DNA of 64,000 nt from Chlorops oryzae (taxonomy: Eukaryota > Arthropoda > Insecta > Diptera > Chloropidae), in NCBI GenBank assembly GCA_020466095.1, contig CM035807.1, forward strand, positions 11,982,007 through 12,046,006, read 5' to 3'. Shown in pieces: positions 36,558-46,893 of the stretch (position 1 is its first letter; the number at the start of each line of letters is the position of its first letter). The position numbers were made by a program, and so were the translations under genes. The notes under the pieces are model-generated. The model did not search any database and was not told where the DNA came from. It saw only the letters and a program-made list of their open reading frames with translations.

Positions 36558-38726
36558 TAAGGATGGTTCTTCTTTCAAAAAAATTAATTTTTTTCGCGGG
36601 GCCCCACTCAATTTAATTATATACCATAAGAAAGTATTTCAGTATTTTTGTAAATTTTTTAAATGGCATTTAGAGGTCGCTACCACAAATTTTTTAAAAT
36701 GCCAAAATATCGTTCAATCTTTGCGAGCAGTGAACGACAGTGTTAAGAGCGGTGTTGCTATAATGTTAGAATATAATAATAAATAAACTACAATAAAAGC
36801 GATAAAAGTGATAAGTACAAAGCAATATTTGCTTTTGTTGGTGAAAGAGTAGGTATAGGAAACAATACCTCAACACAAACAAGTCAACCCTTGTATTTAA
36901 AAAAGAAATCATTCAAATAATATCTGAATTCATAACAACAACAATAAATTTTTAATTTTTTGTATGACAATAAACAAAACATAAGCCCGATTTAAATATT
37001 TTCGGGGATTTTTTCCGTGCCGTAATTCTACGAAATAAACTTCTGCCTTTCAAGCATTACTTATAAAGGAGGGAATACAATTTACGATACATAGCTTGAA
37101 ATTTTTAGCGTTACGACTTGAGTAATCAATTTAAATTACCCATTTTAAATATGCATTTAATGATTTAAATAAATTCCTTATATGATATGAGTTTTTCTGT
37201 AAGTAATTAGATACAATACCAAATAATCTATTAGGAATTCTTAAAATTTATGCGTTCAGAATAAATGAACAATTAAATAATATTTTAGTTCAAAAAATGA
37301 TGTCTGACATAAATTTTAAATAAAATTTTTGAACCGTTTCATCCGATATTCCGATTAAGATTGACTTAGCGGTTATTGACATCGAGTTGCCCAATTGAAA
37401 AACAATAAGTGTTATCTTTTGACATGACATATCAAATGTCCATGAACAGTCACGCCCGTTTTGTATTTTCGAAGAGAATCGTTTTAATGACCAGAGAATA
37501 GCAAGTTTGAAAGTTTAAATGTTTCTTTGTTTTAATCATGAAACGATTAAAATCAGAAAATTTTTCGTAAATCTTTTTCAAATAAAATATTCGGGGCCTA
37601 TATTATTATATATTAAAAGTATTTGTTTTTGAATCCAAATTTTTAAAATGCATTTGACAGACGACAAACGGTAAATTAATCAAAATGTAGATCAAAAATT
37701 AATCTTAAGTAGTCGAACACATTTTAGATTTCAATTTTGAATATTTTATTATTTAAATTCTAATCGAAGTAATCACCAATTTGTTTTTGTAAAGAACGGA
37801 TTATGGCATATAACAGCAAAAGTAATCGTATTTAAAATGAATTATTCAACTTTTGATCATAATAACAATAAATTTATCTTTTAATGACTAAACGGATATA
37901 ATATTCGGATTATGCATTACTGCTCTGAATTCTGAGCAAGAATTTCGAAAATTTTTAAGCAAAGATTACACTGTGATAGTTTTTAAAACGAAATTTTTGG
38001 TACTAACGTGAAAACCATATGTGTTTGTGTTTAGCTTAGCCCCTTGACTACTACTACTGCATCGATGAAAGTGCCAAATTGGCTCATTGGGAAAAATTTA
38101 TGGCGTTTTGTTTGAATCGGTCAATTTGTCAATTTTCAGCCCATTTAAGTCGCTTTTCCTATATTCAAAATTTCTTGTGTTTCTTTAAACGGCTCGCAAT
38201 TACTATTTTTACAATTAAAACACACATTTCAACTGAGAAAATCAAAATTTTAGCCTAATTTTCATGATTTTTGCCCATTTTTCCATCGGTTTTCCCCATT
38301 TTTTGCTGTTTTATGCGCTTTTTGTAGTTCTTGCGCAAATTTATCGACATAATTCTTACCGCGTTTTTTTTTTTTTTACAATATATTATACAATATTATT
38401 GCCATTTCAAGCAATTCAGCACACTTTTATATACAAAAACCTATAAAATACCTGACTTGCTCACCCGACGTATGAGCAATGTTACACGTATATCATGTAT
38501 ACGCAATGAAAACGACTACTTCATTTATTTTGATATAACATTTTTAAATACAAGTTAAAAATGGGTTGATACATTGAGTTTTTATTTAGTTAATATTCAA
38601 ACCGTGGCAGCGACCTGTAAATGTCATTTAAAAAATTCAAAAAAAAATTAGGCACTGAAATACTTTCTGATGGTATACATATAATCAAATAACGAAAAAA
38701 ATGTTTTTTAAATTAGAACCACCCTA
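36558..38726. mobile_element. 2.2-kb foldback DNA element, long TIRs
   Basis: The arms are inverted over about 140 bp. The left tip is TAAGGATGGTTCT and the right tip, read inward, is TAGGGTGGTTCTAATTT. Pairing continues through ATACCATMAGAAAGTATTTC and TTTTTTAAATGRCATTTA to AGGTCGCTRCCAC at about 36688 and 38605. The 1.9-kb interior is AT-rich and lacks a transposase or any sizeable open frame. The tip resembles that of the element at 52767-53725, so the two may share a transposase source. The terminal TA may be the target site. Confidence 0.8.
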
Positions 38727-39702
38727 ATATAGGCATTTAATAATATGCGAAAATTAAAAAAAAAACAGCAACGATTTCTAGTTTCGGGTATTTATCGGTA
38801 AAGCTGCGAATCTCATAACAAAACAAACTGATCAAATCACTTCATATTTCAGTATAAATTCAAAAATAATTCGAAAATAAACCTAAGTTAAATGATAGTC
38901 TTTATGCTTTACGATTTTTAAGCAAAGCTGATCTTCTTTTCCGATACAATAAAAAAAAAAAATTAAACGAACAGCACCGATCCTTGATGACAATGTCATT
39001 AGAAATTGAAAGAAAGTCCGTCCACGTTTCTCAGTAAATCATTCAAACTGGAGGCACTTCCACTTTCCCCCTTACAACCGCGAAACAGCCGATGGACTTG
39101 AACTAAAAAATTTAAAGCCAGAGTCTACAGTGAGACCTCACAATAACAAAGCTAAAAATTCTTAGAAGATATTCGTTGTACCAAGTTATTAATTAAAATG
39201 AGGTTTTATTGTTCACATGAAGGGTTGGTCGCTGATTGGTTTCAAAAAGATAAGCAAACTTGTTTTGTTAACCTCGACATAACGAATGTACCAACTCATC
39301 GGCTTTGCACTAGTAAATTAACACAAATTTATAGTGGTTGAACCTGTTGAACATGAATTTTTTGTCTTATTAAAAGCCCATTTTGCTGATGAACTTCCTT
39401 AAATGGAGTTAAGTTTTGAAGAAATTTTTGACAAAATCATTCCAAAGGTTAAGTTTTTAGCTTGTCGGAGGAATTCTTCAATCGAGATCAATCGTTTTGT
39501 AGAGGCTGTTTTAATGGATTTCGCTACCCAAGTAAGGAGTTCATAGAATTCATAAATTGGCTCAGGTCATAGGCTCTTTAATGTGCGATTTCAATATACT
39601 AGACCTGTAGATATGGCTTATGCCAAATATCCGGAAAAAACCTGTAGCTACGTAATGTGGGCTTATAGCAGCATCCCGCTATTTAATTTGTTATAATAAA
39701 AA
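38727..39702. other. Intergenic, 3' flank of minus-strand gene
   Basis: AT-rich, no gene. The half-symmetrical words GTGAGACCTCACAATAAC (39131) and GAGGTTTTATTGTTCAC (39202) could be a small inverted repeat of about 90 bp. Confidence 0.4.
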
Positions 39703-39703
39703 A

Positions 39704-39714
39704 TTTATTTTATT
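39704..39714 (-). terminator. Poly(A) signals, two overlapping AATAAA
   Basis: Read on the minus strand, AATAAA occurs at 39714-39709 and again at 39709-39704, about 45-50 bp after the stop codon at 39757. That is a normal distance for a short fly 3' UTR. Confidence 0.6.
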
Positions 39715-39756
39715 TATCAATTTTAAAAGATTTACAATAGTTTTTGTACAATTTGT

Positions 39757-40712
39757 TTATTCCTGGTCGAAGTACTCCTTCCCCACTACAACTTCTTTAT
39801 GCGGCGCAAGGCGTCGATTCTTCGGACGAAGCTGTCTCCTCTTGTGTACGACTTCTTTCCAATCGGGGCTACCTTCGCAAGGTGAAACCTTATTAGCCGG
39901 GGGTTGCTTCAGCTTTAAACGTTTGACCGGACCACGACGATTTATCTTTTGTTCAGAGGCCAGTTCTTGATGCATAAACGGTGGATCAGTATAGACTTGA
40001 GGCGGCGCTTCGTAGTTGTAGCCCGAGACTTCATGACTCATATACTCGGGTTGCATTGGCTCTTCACTGACAATTTCGGGAACGATTTCGATGGGTACTA
40101 AACTGATATCCTCGCCACTTTCATGTTGAGGTGCTGGTTCTGGCAACACCGGTGCGGGGGGCTCATAATTATAGCCGCTGACTTCGTGGTTTTCGTATTC
40201 TTGTTCGATTGGTTCTTCATGGACTTCTTCTGGAGTTGATGGATTTATTTGATGTGGTACCTCACTGATATCGCCGCCACTAAATTGAGAGTCAACTTCA
40301 CTTTCATATTTTGGTGGTGATGGTTCTGGAAAAGCTGGAGCAGGCTGCTCATAATTGTAGCCAGTGACCTCGTGATTTTCGTGTTCCTGATTTACAGACT
40401 CTTCCGGAACGGATGGATTTATTTGATGTGGAACCTCACTGATATCGCCGCCACTGAATTGAGAATCGACTTCACTTTCATATTGAGGTGCCGCCTCTAA
40501 GTTTTGTGCTGGTTCTTGAAATTCTTCTTCAACTTGATTGGATGGAGCGTTGTATAAATATCCTGTGTCTCCTTTATCGATTGAGGCTGCATTCGCTATA
40601 ATTGCGCAGCAAAACTGGAATTGTTTTTTTATTTTTATTTGTAAATCCTTTCTGGTTAGTTATTCATTTGAAAGGCAAAATGTTGTCTTACCAAAATGAT
40701 GATGTGCTTCAT
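39757..40712 (-). CDS. Secreted repeat protein with GYxY motifs and RPKNRR tail
   Basis: Exon 1 is 40712-40692 (MKHIIIL); a 77-bp phase-0 intron follows (GTAAGA donor, TTCCAG acceptor); exon 2 is 40614-39757. The 292-residue product has a signal peptide (hydrophobic 4-14, likely cleavage after ANA16). GYLY or GYNY occurs at residues 25, 92, 154 and 205. A block of 24 identical residues (starting YESEVDSQFS) appears at 52-75 and again at 110-133, showing a tandem unit of about 58-62 residues, with a decayed later unit. The N-terminal two thirds is very acidic and proline-rich. The last 65 residues are strongly basic (RRGPVKRLKLK, HKRRQLRPKNRR) and end EVVVGKEYFDQE. RPKNRR (270-275) followed by x5-EVV is shared with the gene at 44802-46012. 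There are only two poly(A) signals and no TATA box near. Disordered, low in cysteine: probably a structural matrix, cuticle or eggshell-type protein. Confidence 0.9.
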
Positions 40713-40901
40713 TGTCTCAGTTGCGATTGATCGAACAACTGTTCATCTGTAGACTTAGAATCGTACTAAAATCACTTTGCTCTAACTTGTTCCTACGATT
40801 GTATTTGGTCATTGGCATCGTAGGTTTTTGTTTTTTTTTGGCACTTCCAAACTAGAATCTATGATTAATGTAAAAAACATATTAAAGAATATTTGAACTC
40901 A

Positions 40902-41088
40902 CACTGAAAAAATAATACATAATAACATAAATTATTTATATATATTTTTTTTCATTCTCGATCAGGTCAAAAATATTTAAATTCAGAAAACGCGGATCTC
41001 TCTAAACGCCGGAGTCGCAAATCGCAATCATTTACGTCTTTAGTTCAAATATTAATTTTACTTCCCAATGAGTAACTTTTTTTCAGTG
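40902..41088. mobile_element. Candidate MITE, CACTGAAAAAA ends
   Basis: The inverted ends are CACTGAAAAAA at the left and TTTTTTTCAGTG at the right, 187 bp overall. The TIR is short and A-rich, so chance pairing is possible. It lies about 190 bp upstream of the ATG of the minus-strand gene at 40712, inside its likely promoter region. Confidence 0.35.
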
Positions 41089-41462
41089 CAAAGATTACGT
41101 ACTTTTGTAAACAAATGATTTATAGATGTCATTTAGCATAAAAAATACCATATCAAGCAATCTTGCTGGACAAGAATCTTTAAAAATGTTTATCAAAAAA
41201 CTGGTACATCAAAGTTGACAAATAAAACGTAAACATGTTTACGGCAAATGTTGCTAAGCAGCATGCTGCACAGAAGCCCGTTCAATGTAGACAGAAAACT
41301 ATTGCATATTTATGTGAGCGATCACAGCATTGCGGAATTGTTTTCTAATATACTTTTATGTGGTATCTATTAATGAATGAATGTGATTAAGCAAATGAAA
41401 ATATATCAGAAAATAGATCAAATATGAAGTGTTTAGCATGCGGGAAAATCGAGCAGAACGTA

Positions 41463-42310
41463 AACCAAGCGCCGAAATGTAAATTTAGAAATGATCAAAA
41501 CCAGGAGATTCGATTTAGCCATGCCCGTCCGTCCGTCTGTCTGTCCCTCTGTCTGTTTCAATACAGTTTTCTTATCGAAGGAGTTGAGCTTTCTTCAAGA
41601 AATTTGGTATGCGTCCCCACATGGACATTAGTAAGACACAAAAATTTCAAAACTGCCTCAAAATCGGACATTTTCGAAATATTTCAATGAAATTTAGAAT
41701 TGGACCGCATATTTAAGCGTCCGATTAGAACAAATAAATGTTTTTTAAAATAAGCGTGGCATAGGGGCGGTTTTCATAAAGAAATTGAGTATAAATTCAA
41801 CTGTCATACAACACTGTGATATAGTGCTGTTCATAAATGTTTTTTTACTTGACCGTTTTAAATTATTTTTTGCAATTTTACTATTGTTTACAATTTTTGA
41901 CTAATTAATTTTTTAAAATTCTTGATGATGGAGTAACGTTCTATCATAATTTTTGATCTTTGTCCTCATTTGTTTAAATTCCTGATGATGCCATTCAACG
42001 AACGGCGAAATATTGACAAATATTCCTTATAATAAAGAATATTTAAAACAAAAATAAAACATCATATATTAACCTTAGCTCGACAAAAATTGCCTATCAA
42101 TATTCAATATATGTACATATATATCATTGAATTGAGGTCGAATTAAAAATTCAAAATAAAATTTTGAAATTGAACAATATTCGGTTACTGGGGCTCCTTC
42201 TGGCCTCAAAAATCCCTAGAATATTCTTTCTCAATGGTCCTACTTTTGAGCGTGTTTTCTGTGTCGGGTATTGTTGTTTCTGGCTCGCCTGACTATAACA
42301 CCCTTATTTG
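41463..42310 (+). mobile_element. mini-me-like GTCY retroposon copy
   Basis: It has core TTTAGAAATGATCAAAACC and GATTTAGCCATG, a short GTCC/GTCT array at 41526-41558, then CAGTTTTCTTATCGAAGGAG. It ends in the stem GGCTCGCCTGACTATAACAC and CCTTATTTG. Sequence downstream of the array closely matches the copy at 46894-48112, so both are one subfamily distinct from the 16959-18175 type. The 5' hairpin is lost or diverged. Confidence 0.75.
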
Positions 42311-42870
42311 TTTTAAATCAAAAACATTTTTATGTATGTATTCCTTGAACAACCTACATATTTGGGTCTCTTTTCCTCGTCCGCCTTTTGTAAGAATTCG
42401 ACGCATTAACGGATTTTGTCCCGATAATGAGCAACTCTTAGATTTTTTCCTTCTATTTGAGGCCTCTTGCGATGTGCTTCATAGAACAATCAGAGAAGCT
42501 CAAAGCGTCCCCACACAGAGCGAAATATGTCACCTAAAAACAAGGAGATTTCCATCTAAATCAGTTTATAGACTTAGGAGAGACGCAGGGGTCGAAATTG
42601 AAAAAATATTTACTAGAAATTCAATTTAATTTTATGTGGAATTTCACCTTAAGTTTATTGAAGAGCAAATCGGCTAAATATTAAAAGAAAACTTCTTATT
42701 CGAGCAAAAAAGAGTTAAAAATCTGAAAAAGAACTTCTTGTTTGTAACGGATTTCCACCTTATTATTATAAAGATGCTAAACTTCTAATTTTTGGATTGT
42801 ACAGATCCATACGTACAAACGGGGCTCGATTTTCTCCAACGTTAATATAACAAATCTTGCACGCGCGAAT
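42311..42870. other. Intergenic, unassigned
   Basis: No gene. An apparent open frame crossing from the mini-me copy into this stretch begins inside the retroposon and is not credible. Confidence 0.4.
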
Positions 42871-42947
42871 CAAATCGCTCAGTGGCGTAATGAAAGATAG
42901 TGTGCTTAGCAATCTGGAGGTCCCGAGTTTAAACCCTGTCTGCGGCG
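42871..42947 (+). repeat. tRNA-derived Pol III head (SINE-like)
   Basis: An A-box-like TCGCTCAGTGGCG is followed by GTAATGAAAGATAGTGTGC and a B-box-like GAGTTTAAACCCT at 42925-42937. Its middle (GCTTAGCAATCTGGAGGTC) aligns with the tRNA-like arms at 55074-55411 (GCTAGGAATCGAGAGGTC) and with 54215-54290. The three look like relatives of one tRNA-derived family. Confidence 0.5.
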
Positions 42948-43539
42948 AAGTAAAATTGAGGAAAAATTTGGTATTCAAAGAGGCAAGTAAATTTTAAAAA
43001 TTTGTTCCACTCATGGAGGAGAAAAACAACTTCCCATTCAGCCTTTAAAATCGTCATGTACAAGCGCTTTCAAAAATTCCTACGGGCACTGCTCTGGAAC
43101 CTTTTTATTTTATATTTTTGTATAAAAAGTTTATTTGAAAGATTCTAATTCCCCTAAGTTTTTTTTAAATATTAAAATTATTATCTTCTTTTCTCTCAGC
43201 TTTTTTTTTTAAAGAATTCCCTCTTATTTCTACGAGGAATCATCTTAATTTTATTGAAAAGGAATTCCTCCTAAAATTTTGCCGGACCTCTTCTTGGATG
43301 AAAACTATAGAGAAATCTTCTAAACTTTGTTCTAGTTTATAGGGTAGTTTATGTGGTCTTTGCTCTCTGTGCAAGGTCCCCAAAACAGAGGGGTCGTTGT
43401 AAACAAAAATCGCATGAGAGAAGGATCTAAGATAGAATTTTTTGTTCATAATGACTCACCTATAAAAAAAAGCTCTTTAGTACGGCACACCCTGTATAAA
43501 TCCATGTGCATTGCCTACGATTTCGAATAAATTTTTGCT
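42948..43539. other. Intergenic, AT-rich
   Basis: No gene or delimitable element found. Confidence 0.4.
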
Positions 43540-43542
43540 TTA

Positions 43543-43683
43543 GGGGCTCGCTCCAGTTCTGTCAGAAACGAAACAGAAATGAAAAACTTCATATAAAAAA
43601 ACACTTCAGAAAATTTCTGAATCATTTCTAAAGCGTTTTTTTATATGAAGTTTTTCATTTCTGACAGAACTGGAGCGAGCCCC
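43543..43683. mobile_element. MITE family B, copy 1 (GGGGCTCGCTCC)
   Basis: The ends GGGGCTCGCTCCAGTTCTG and their exact reverse complement flank a 141-bp near-palindrome (CATATAAAAAAAC... on one side, GTTTTTTTATATG on the other). A 3-bp direct duplication TTA lies at 43540-43542 and 43684-43686. A 3-bp T/A-rich duplication and G-rich tips fit PIF/Harbinger-type MITEs. A second copy is at 50634-50746. Confidence 0.88.
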
Positions 43684-43686
43684 TTA

Positions 43687-44801
43687 AGATTGCTGAAACA
43701 GTTCTTTGGGGGAAGTTCTTGATCTTATTTAGTATCAGCTGATTTTGGATTTTATTATTTTGCATTCATGTAAAAAAGCTCAGCTTCGGTTAGACCGATT
43801 TCGGCTTTAATATTTGTTGTTTTCAAACATTTGAGAGCGTGTTTCATAATTGAACTTGTTGAACCCTAAGTTAATACATCGCCCCCTTGCGAATAAATCG
43901 GCACAATTCAACATTTTTTTTTTCAATTTTTTTTATGTTCGATTGCATTTTTCTGTAAGAAACCGAACCCCTAGAAAATTAACGCTTATATTGACTGATG
44001 CAGCATTCGATTGAGAGTAATATAAAATTAGAAAAAATATTATTTCTCCTTAGTTTCAAGAAAGATTGAATGATTTTCGAGAAATGCGAAATTTTGAATT
44101 GTGCCGATTTAGTAGCAAGGGTGCGACATGTTTTCCTCCTCAGTGGCTCTTTGTAAATTTCTATTAACACATAAATAAGTACACCGAAGAGACACTCAAA
44201 CAGCGAAATGATCAATGCATGGCAACTAAATCGACTCCTAAATCAACTTCATTGCAATTGCAATTGCATTTTAATTTGGGTGAAATGCTCCCTAATTTCA
44301 TCAATTTATACTTAAAGTAGTAAAACACTGATAGCAGCGTTGATTAAATATCACTCGATTTAATCTGTAATGCAGGTTTTTCACATAGAAGAACCGAATG
44401 GAATCGAGCATCCCAACTTAATCCCTTCCATTTGCTGCTGGGACTACTATAGAAAAGTCACATAGCCAATGCCAATATAAAATCAAGTAGCGAAACCATT
44501 AAATACGAGAATGACAATACGATTTTTATTTCTTCTTCTATCTCTCTCTCTCACACTCGCTCCCCTCTCTCTCTCTCTCTCACTTCTTCAATTGCTCAAA
44601 AAAAGCTTTGAAGTTTCCTTATTTCTATTCTTGCGGTTTTTTCTTCTGAAGTAATCAATTATTTTTCGGACTTTAAATAAGATTACTTTGTTTTCCATTG
44701 TGTTTCTATATCAAGCGTAAATAAAGCGTAATGGAATTATTTCATGACAGCTTAAACAATGGCTAAATGATAATATAAGAAAAGAAAAAAATAGGTTTCT
44801 C
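43687..44801. other. Intergenic, 3' flank of minus-strand gene
   Basis: No gene. A CT microsatellite is at about 44539-44582. An AATAAA on the minus strand appears only near 44524-44529, 270 bp beyond the stop at 44802. Confidence 0.4.
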
Positions 44802-46012
44802 TCAATTGTATGGATCATTGGGCAGCACGACTTCCGCATACTCGGACATGCGTCGATTTTTTGGTCGTACGAGAGCAATGTTTTCAATTGCATTGGGGCT
44901 AACTGAATGTGCGTATCCGGAATGTATACCCGGAGCCAGATAACCTTCGGCAATACGACGACATTTGTCCGAAACGTTAACGACTTTTCCACGTGCTGCA
45001 GACGCAGCAATTGCGTGTTGTTCATCAATTTGTCCCGGGCTGAGAATGCGTTGCTCGCATCGGCCATTCGGGTCACAATTTGCTGACTGGCGTGAAAATG
45101 GGAGTGTCGCACCGATTGGTTGTTGCTGATATTGATACGGATGTAGTTGTCCGATTTCCGATTGCGATATGTAATGCCCGTTTAGTGCTAGCGCTCGAGC
45201 CTGTTCGCTTAGTCCTGCAATCGCTTTGGCATCGCGAAGTGAACTCGTCCCAAAGTGTAGCCGACGACCATTGGAATCGTTTTGAGAAAATTGTTGCGTT
45301 TGCACTTGATTTCCGATTGACGATTTGCTGCTGCTGCTGCTGATGATGATATTGAGTAAGGAAATTAACATTTGAGGAAACTGTGCTGTTGTTGTTGTGT
45401 GTAGGCGCTTGTGAAGCCATCTTTTTGATTGAGAGGCAACTGATTTTGCACGGGTGTTTGGTAAGCTGGTACCAAGTGTTGAACGAAAGGTGGTGCAAGA
45501 TAAGCTCCCTGAGCGTTTTGTACGTTTCCATGCAATATTCCCGTCAGTGCCGGCAAGAAATCACTGTGCGAATATCCATTTTTTGAAGCATCACCACCAC
45601 CCACCACCAACAGGTGGCAAGAGTCCATTTTGAACATTATTGTTTATCCGAATTCCAATTGGAGGTTGATTTCTACTTTTTCCAATGTTAATGTTTCCAT
45701 TGACTGGCGGTAAGTAGCCACGATTCTCGCCATTTTGGTTTGTCGAGATGATTCGAAAAGTGTGGGTTATTGGAAAGGTTTGCTGCTGCTGCTGCACCAC
45801 AGAGGAGATTGTTGATGGGGAAAGGCATTGTCGTTGTTGCTTGCGGCGTTTTATAATGGTATTCCCGAAAGTCAGCACATGGCAGGCAGCCAAAAATAAG
45901 TACTGCTGTGACCTGAAAAGTCATTTAAAAAAATTTTTTTTAAAATAAATTCAAACTAAAATAATTTGATATAAATAATTCATGTAGATCTTACCGCAAT
46001 TATGCACTTCAT
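44802..46012 (-). CDS. Secreted GYLPP/QQQ protein with RPKNRR tail, frame-broken
   Basis: Exon 1 is 46012-45995 (MKCIIA, CAAAATG start context), followed by an 82-bp phase-0 intron (GTAAGA, TTTTCAG); exon 2 is 45912-44802. Residues 1-19 form a signal peptide (VTAVLIFGCLPCA). The protein is then read in successive frames. One carries poly-Q, GYLPPVNG and GLLPPVGGG; the next DASKNGYSHSDFLPAL, QGAYLAPPF and another Q-run; the last EGYLAPG, a cysteine pair region (NCDPNGRCEQ, SDKCRR) and the C-terminus RPKNRR-x5-EVVL-NDPYN. Frame changes are needed at about 45800-45845, at the CCC of 45600-45602, at 45381-45400 and at the CAG run 45325-45350 (the last two could be one event). Each lies at or near short tandem repeats, with coding-like sequence on both sides, so consensus error is as likely as pseudogenisation. 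Paralog of the gene at 39757-40712 by tail motif and exon plan. Confidence 0.75.
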
Positions 46013-46310
46013 TTTGAAATGTTATTTCTCGAAACTCGATTTATTGTCTTCGGACCGCGTTGGGTTCGCTTTCGATGGCAAAGTGGAAATGATCAACGGA
46101 AAAATATGTGCCAAAACACCAGCAGCCTTCGAAGTCGCAGCGGAATGAAGTTGAAAAAAAGAAGTTGATTCGGAGATAAAAAAATATCTTCGTATAGCAA
46201 TTGTGCGGCCCGCCGATTGGATTTTTGTTTGGAATTCATTTTCGGGTTTTTATCTATTTTACCTTTTGAATTGTTTTGGTTTTTTTTTTATTGTTTTACC
46301 TTAAGATACT

Positions 46311-46318
46311 TTTTATAG
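46311..46318 (-). promoter_or_regulatory. Possible TATA box (CACTATAAAA)
   Basis: On the minus strand CACTATAAAAAG lies about 300 bp upstream of the ATG at 46012. It matches the TATA consensus well but no initiator is obvious 30 bp on, so it is only a candidate for the upstream start. Confidence 0.2.
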
Positions 46319-46893
46319 TGACACACCGGAGGGCATGGACCATTGAAAGTAGAAAATGAAGGGAAAAAAAAAACAATTAATTTTATTCATCACAATTAAA
46401 TTTATTTTGCGTTTTTCTGTTATTATGGTAAGCCACTGCTAGGCTCCGTGATGGAAAGTGATGGTACTTTATTCTTCAATTTAACTGTTTGACGGATGAC
46501 CATTTGGAGGCACTAATTACAGCTGCTCAAACGAAGACAGCCCAAAGGTCATTAACGCAATTCCGAATGTAAAAAAGTAAAAGTCAAAAACCTGAATCGG
46601 GAGACTCAATTGTACTCATGCTGTTTTTGGTTTCGTTTGCTTTTGTTTGATTTCGTTTAATTTTGTTTGGGTTGTGTTAAATGTGGGTTCGTTTAGGTAT
46701 TTAAAATAGTATGATTTATTCGTTTTTTTAATTTTTTTTTTTATTTTTGGTTGGCTTATGCAAGACAAGTTAAATGGAATCAATAAATTTAAGTTGTTTG
46801 GATGACTTTGGCCGACTGTGGCACTTGTGAATGAAAATTTCTGTTTGATGCGGCGCTTTTCTAGACAAGAGCGATTTTATTGATGTCTCTTTT
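46319..46893. other. Intergenic, unassigned
   Basis: No gene. TTTTGTTTGATTTCGTTT-type repeats lie near 46625-46670. Confidence 0.4.

Noticed and set aside
42234..42629. 131-codon plus frame beginning MVLLLSVFSVSGIVVSG
   Set aside because: The apparent signal peptide is the 3' end of a mini-me copy (the GGCTCGCCTGACT stem); the rest has no family.
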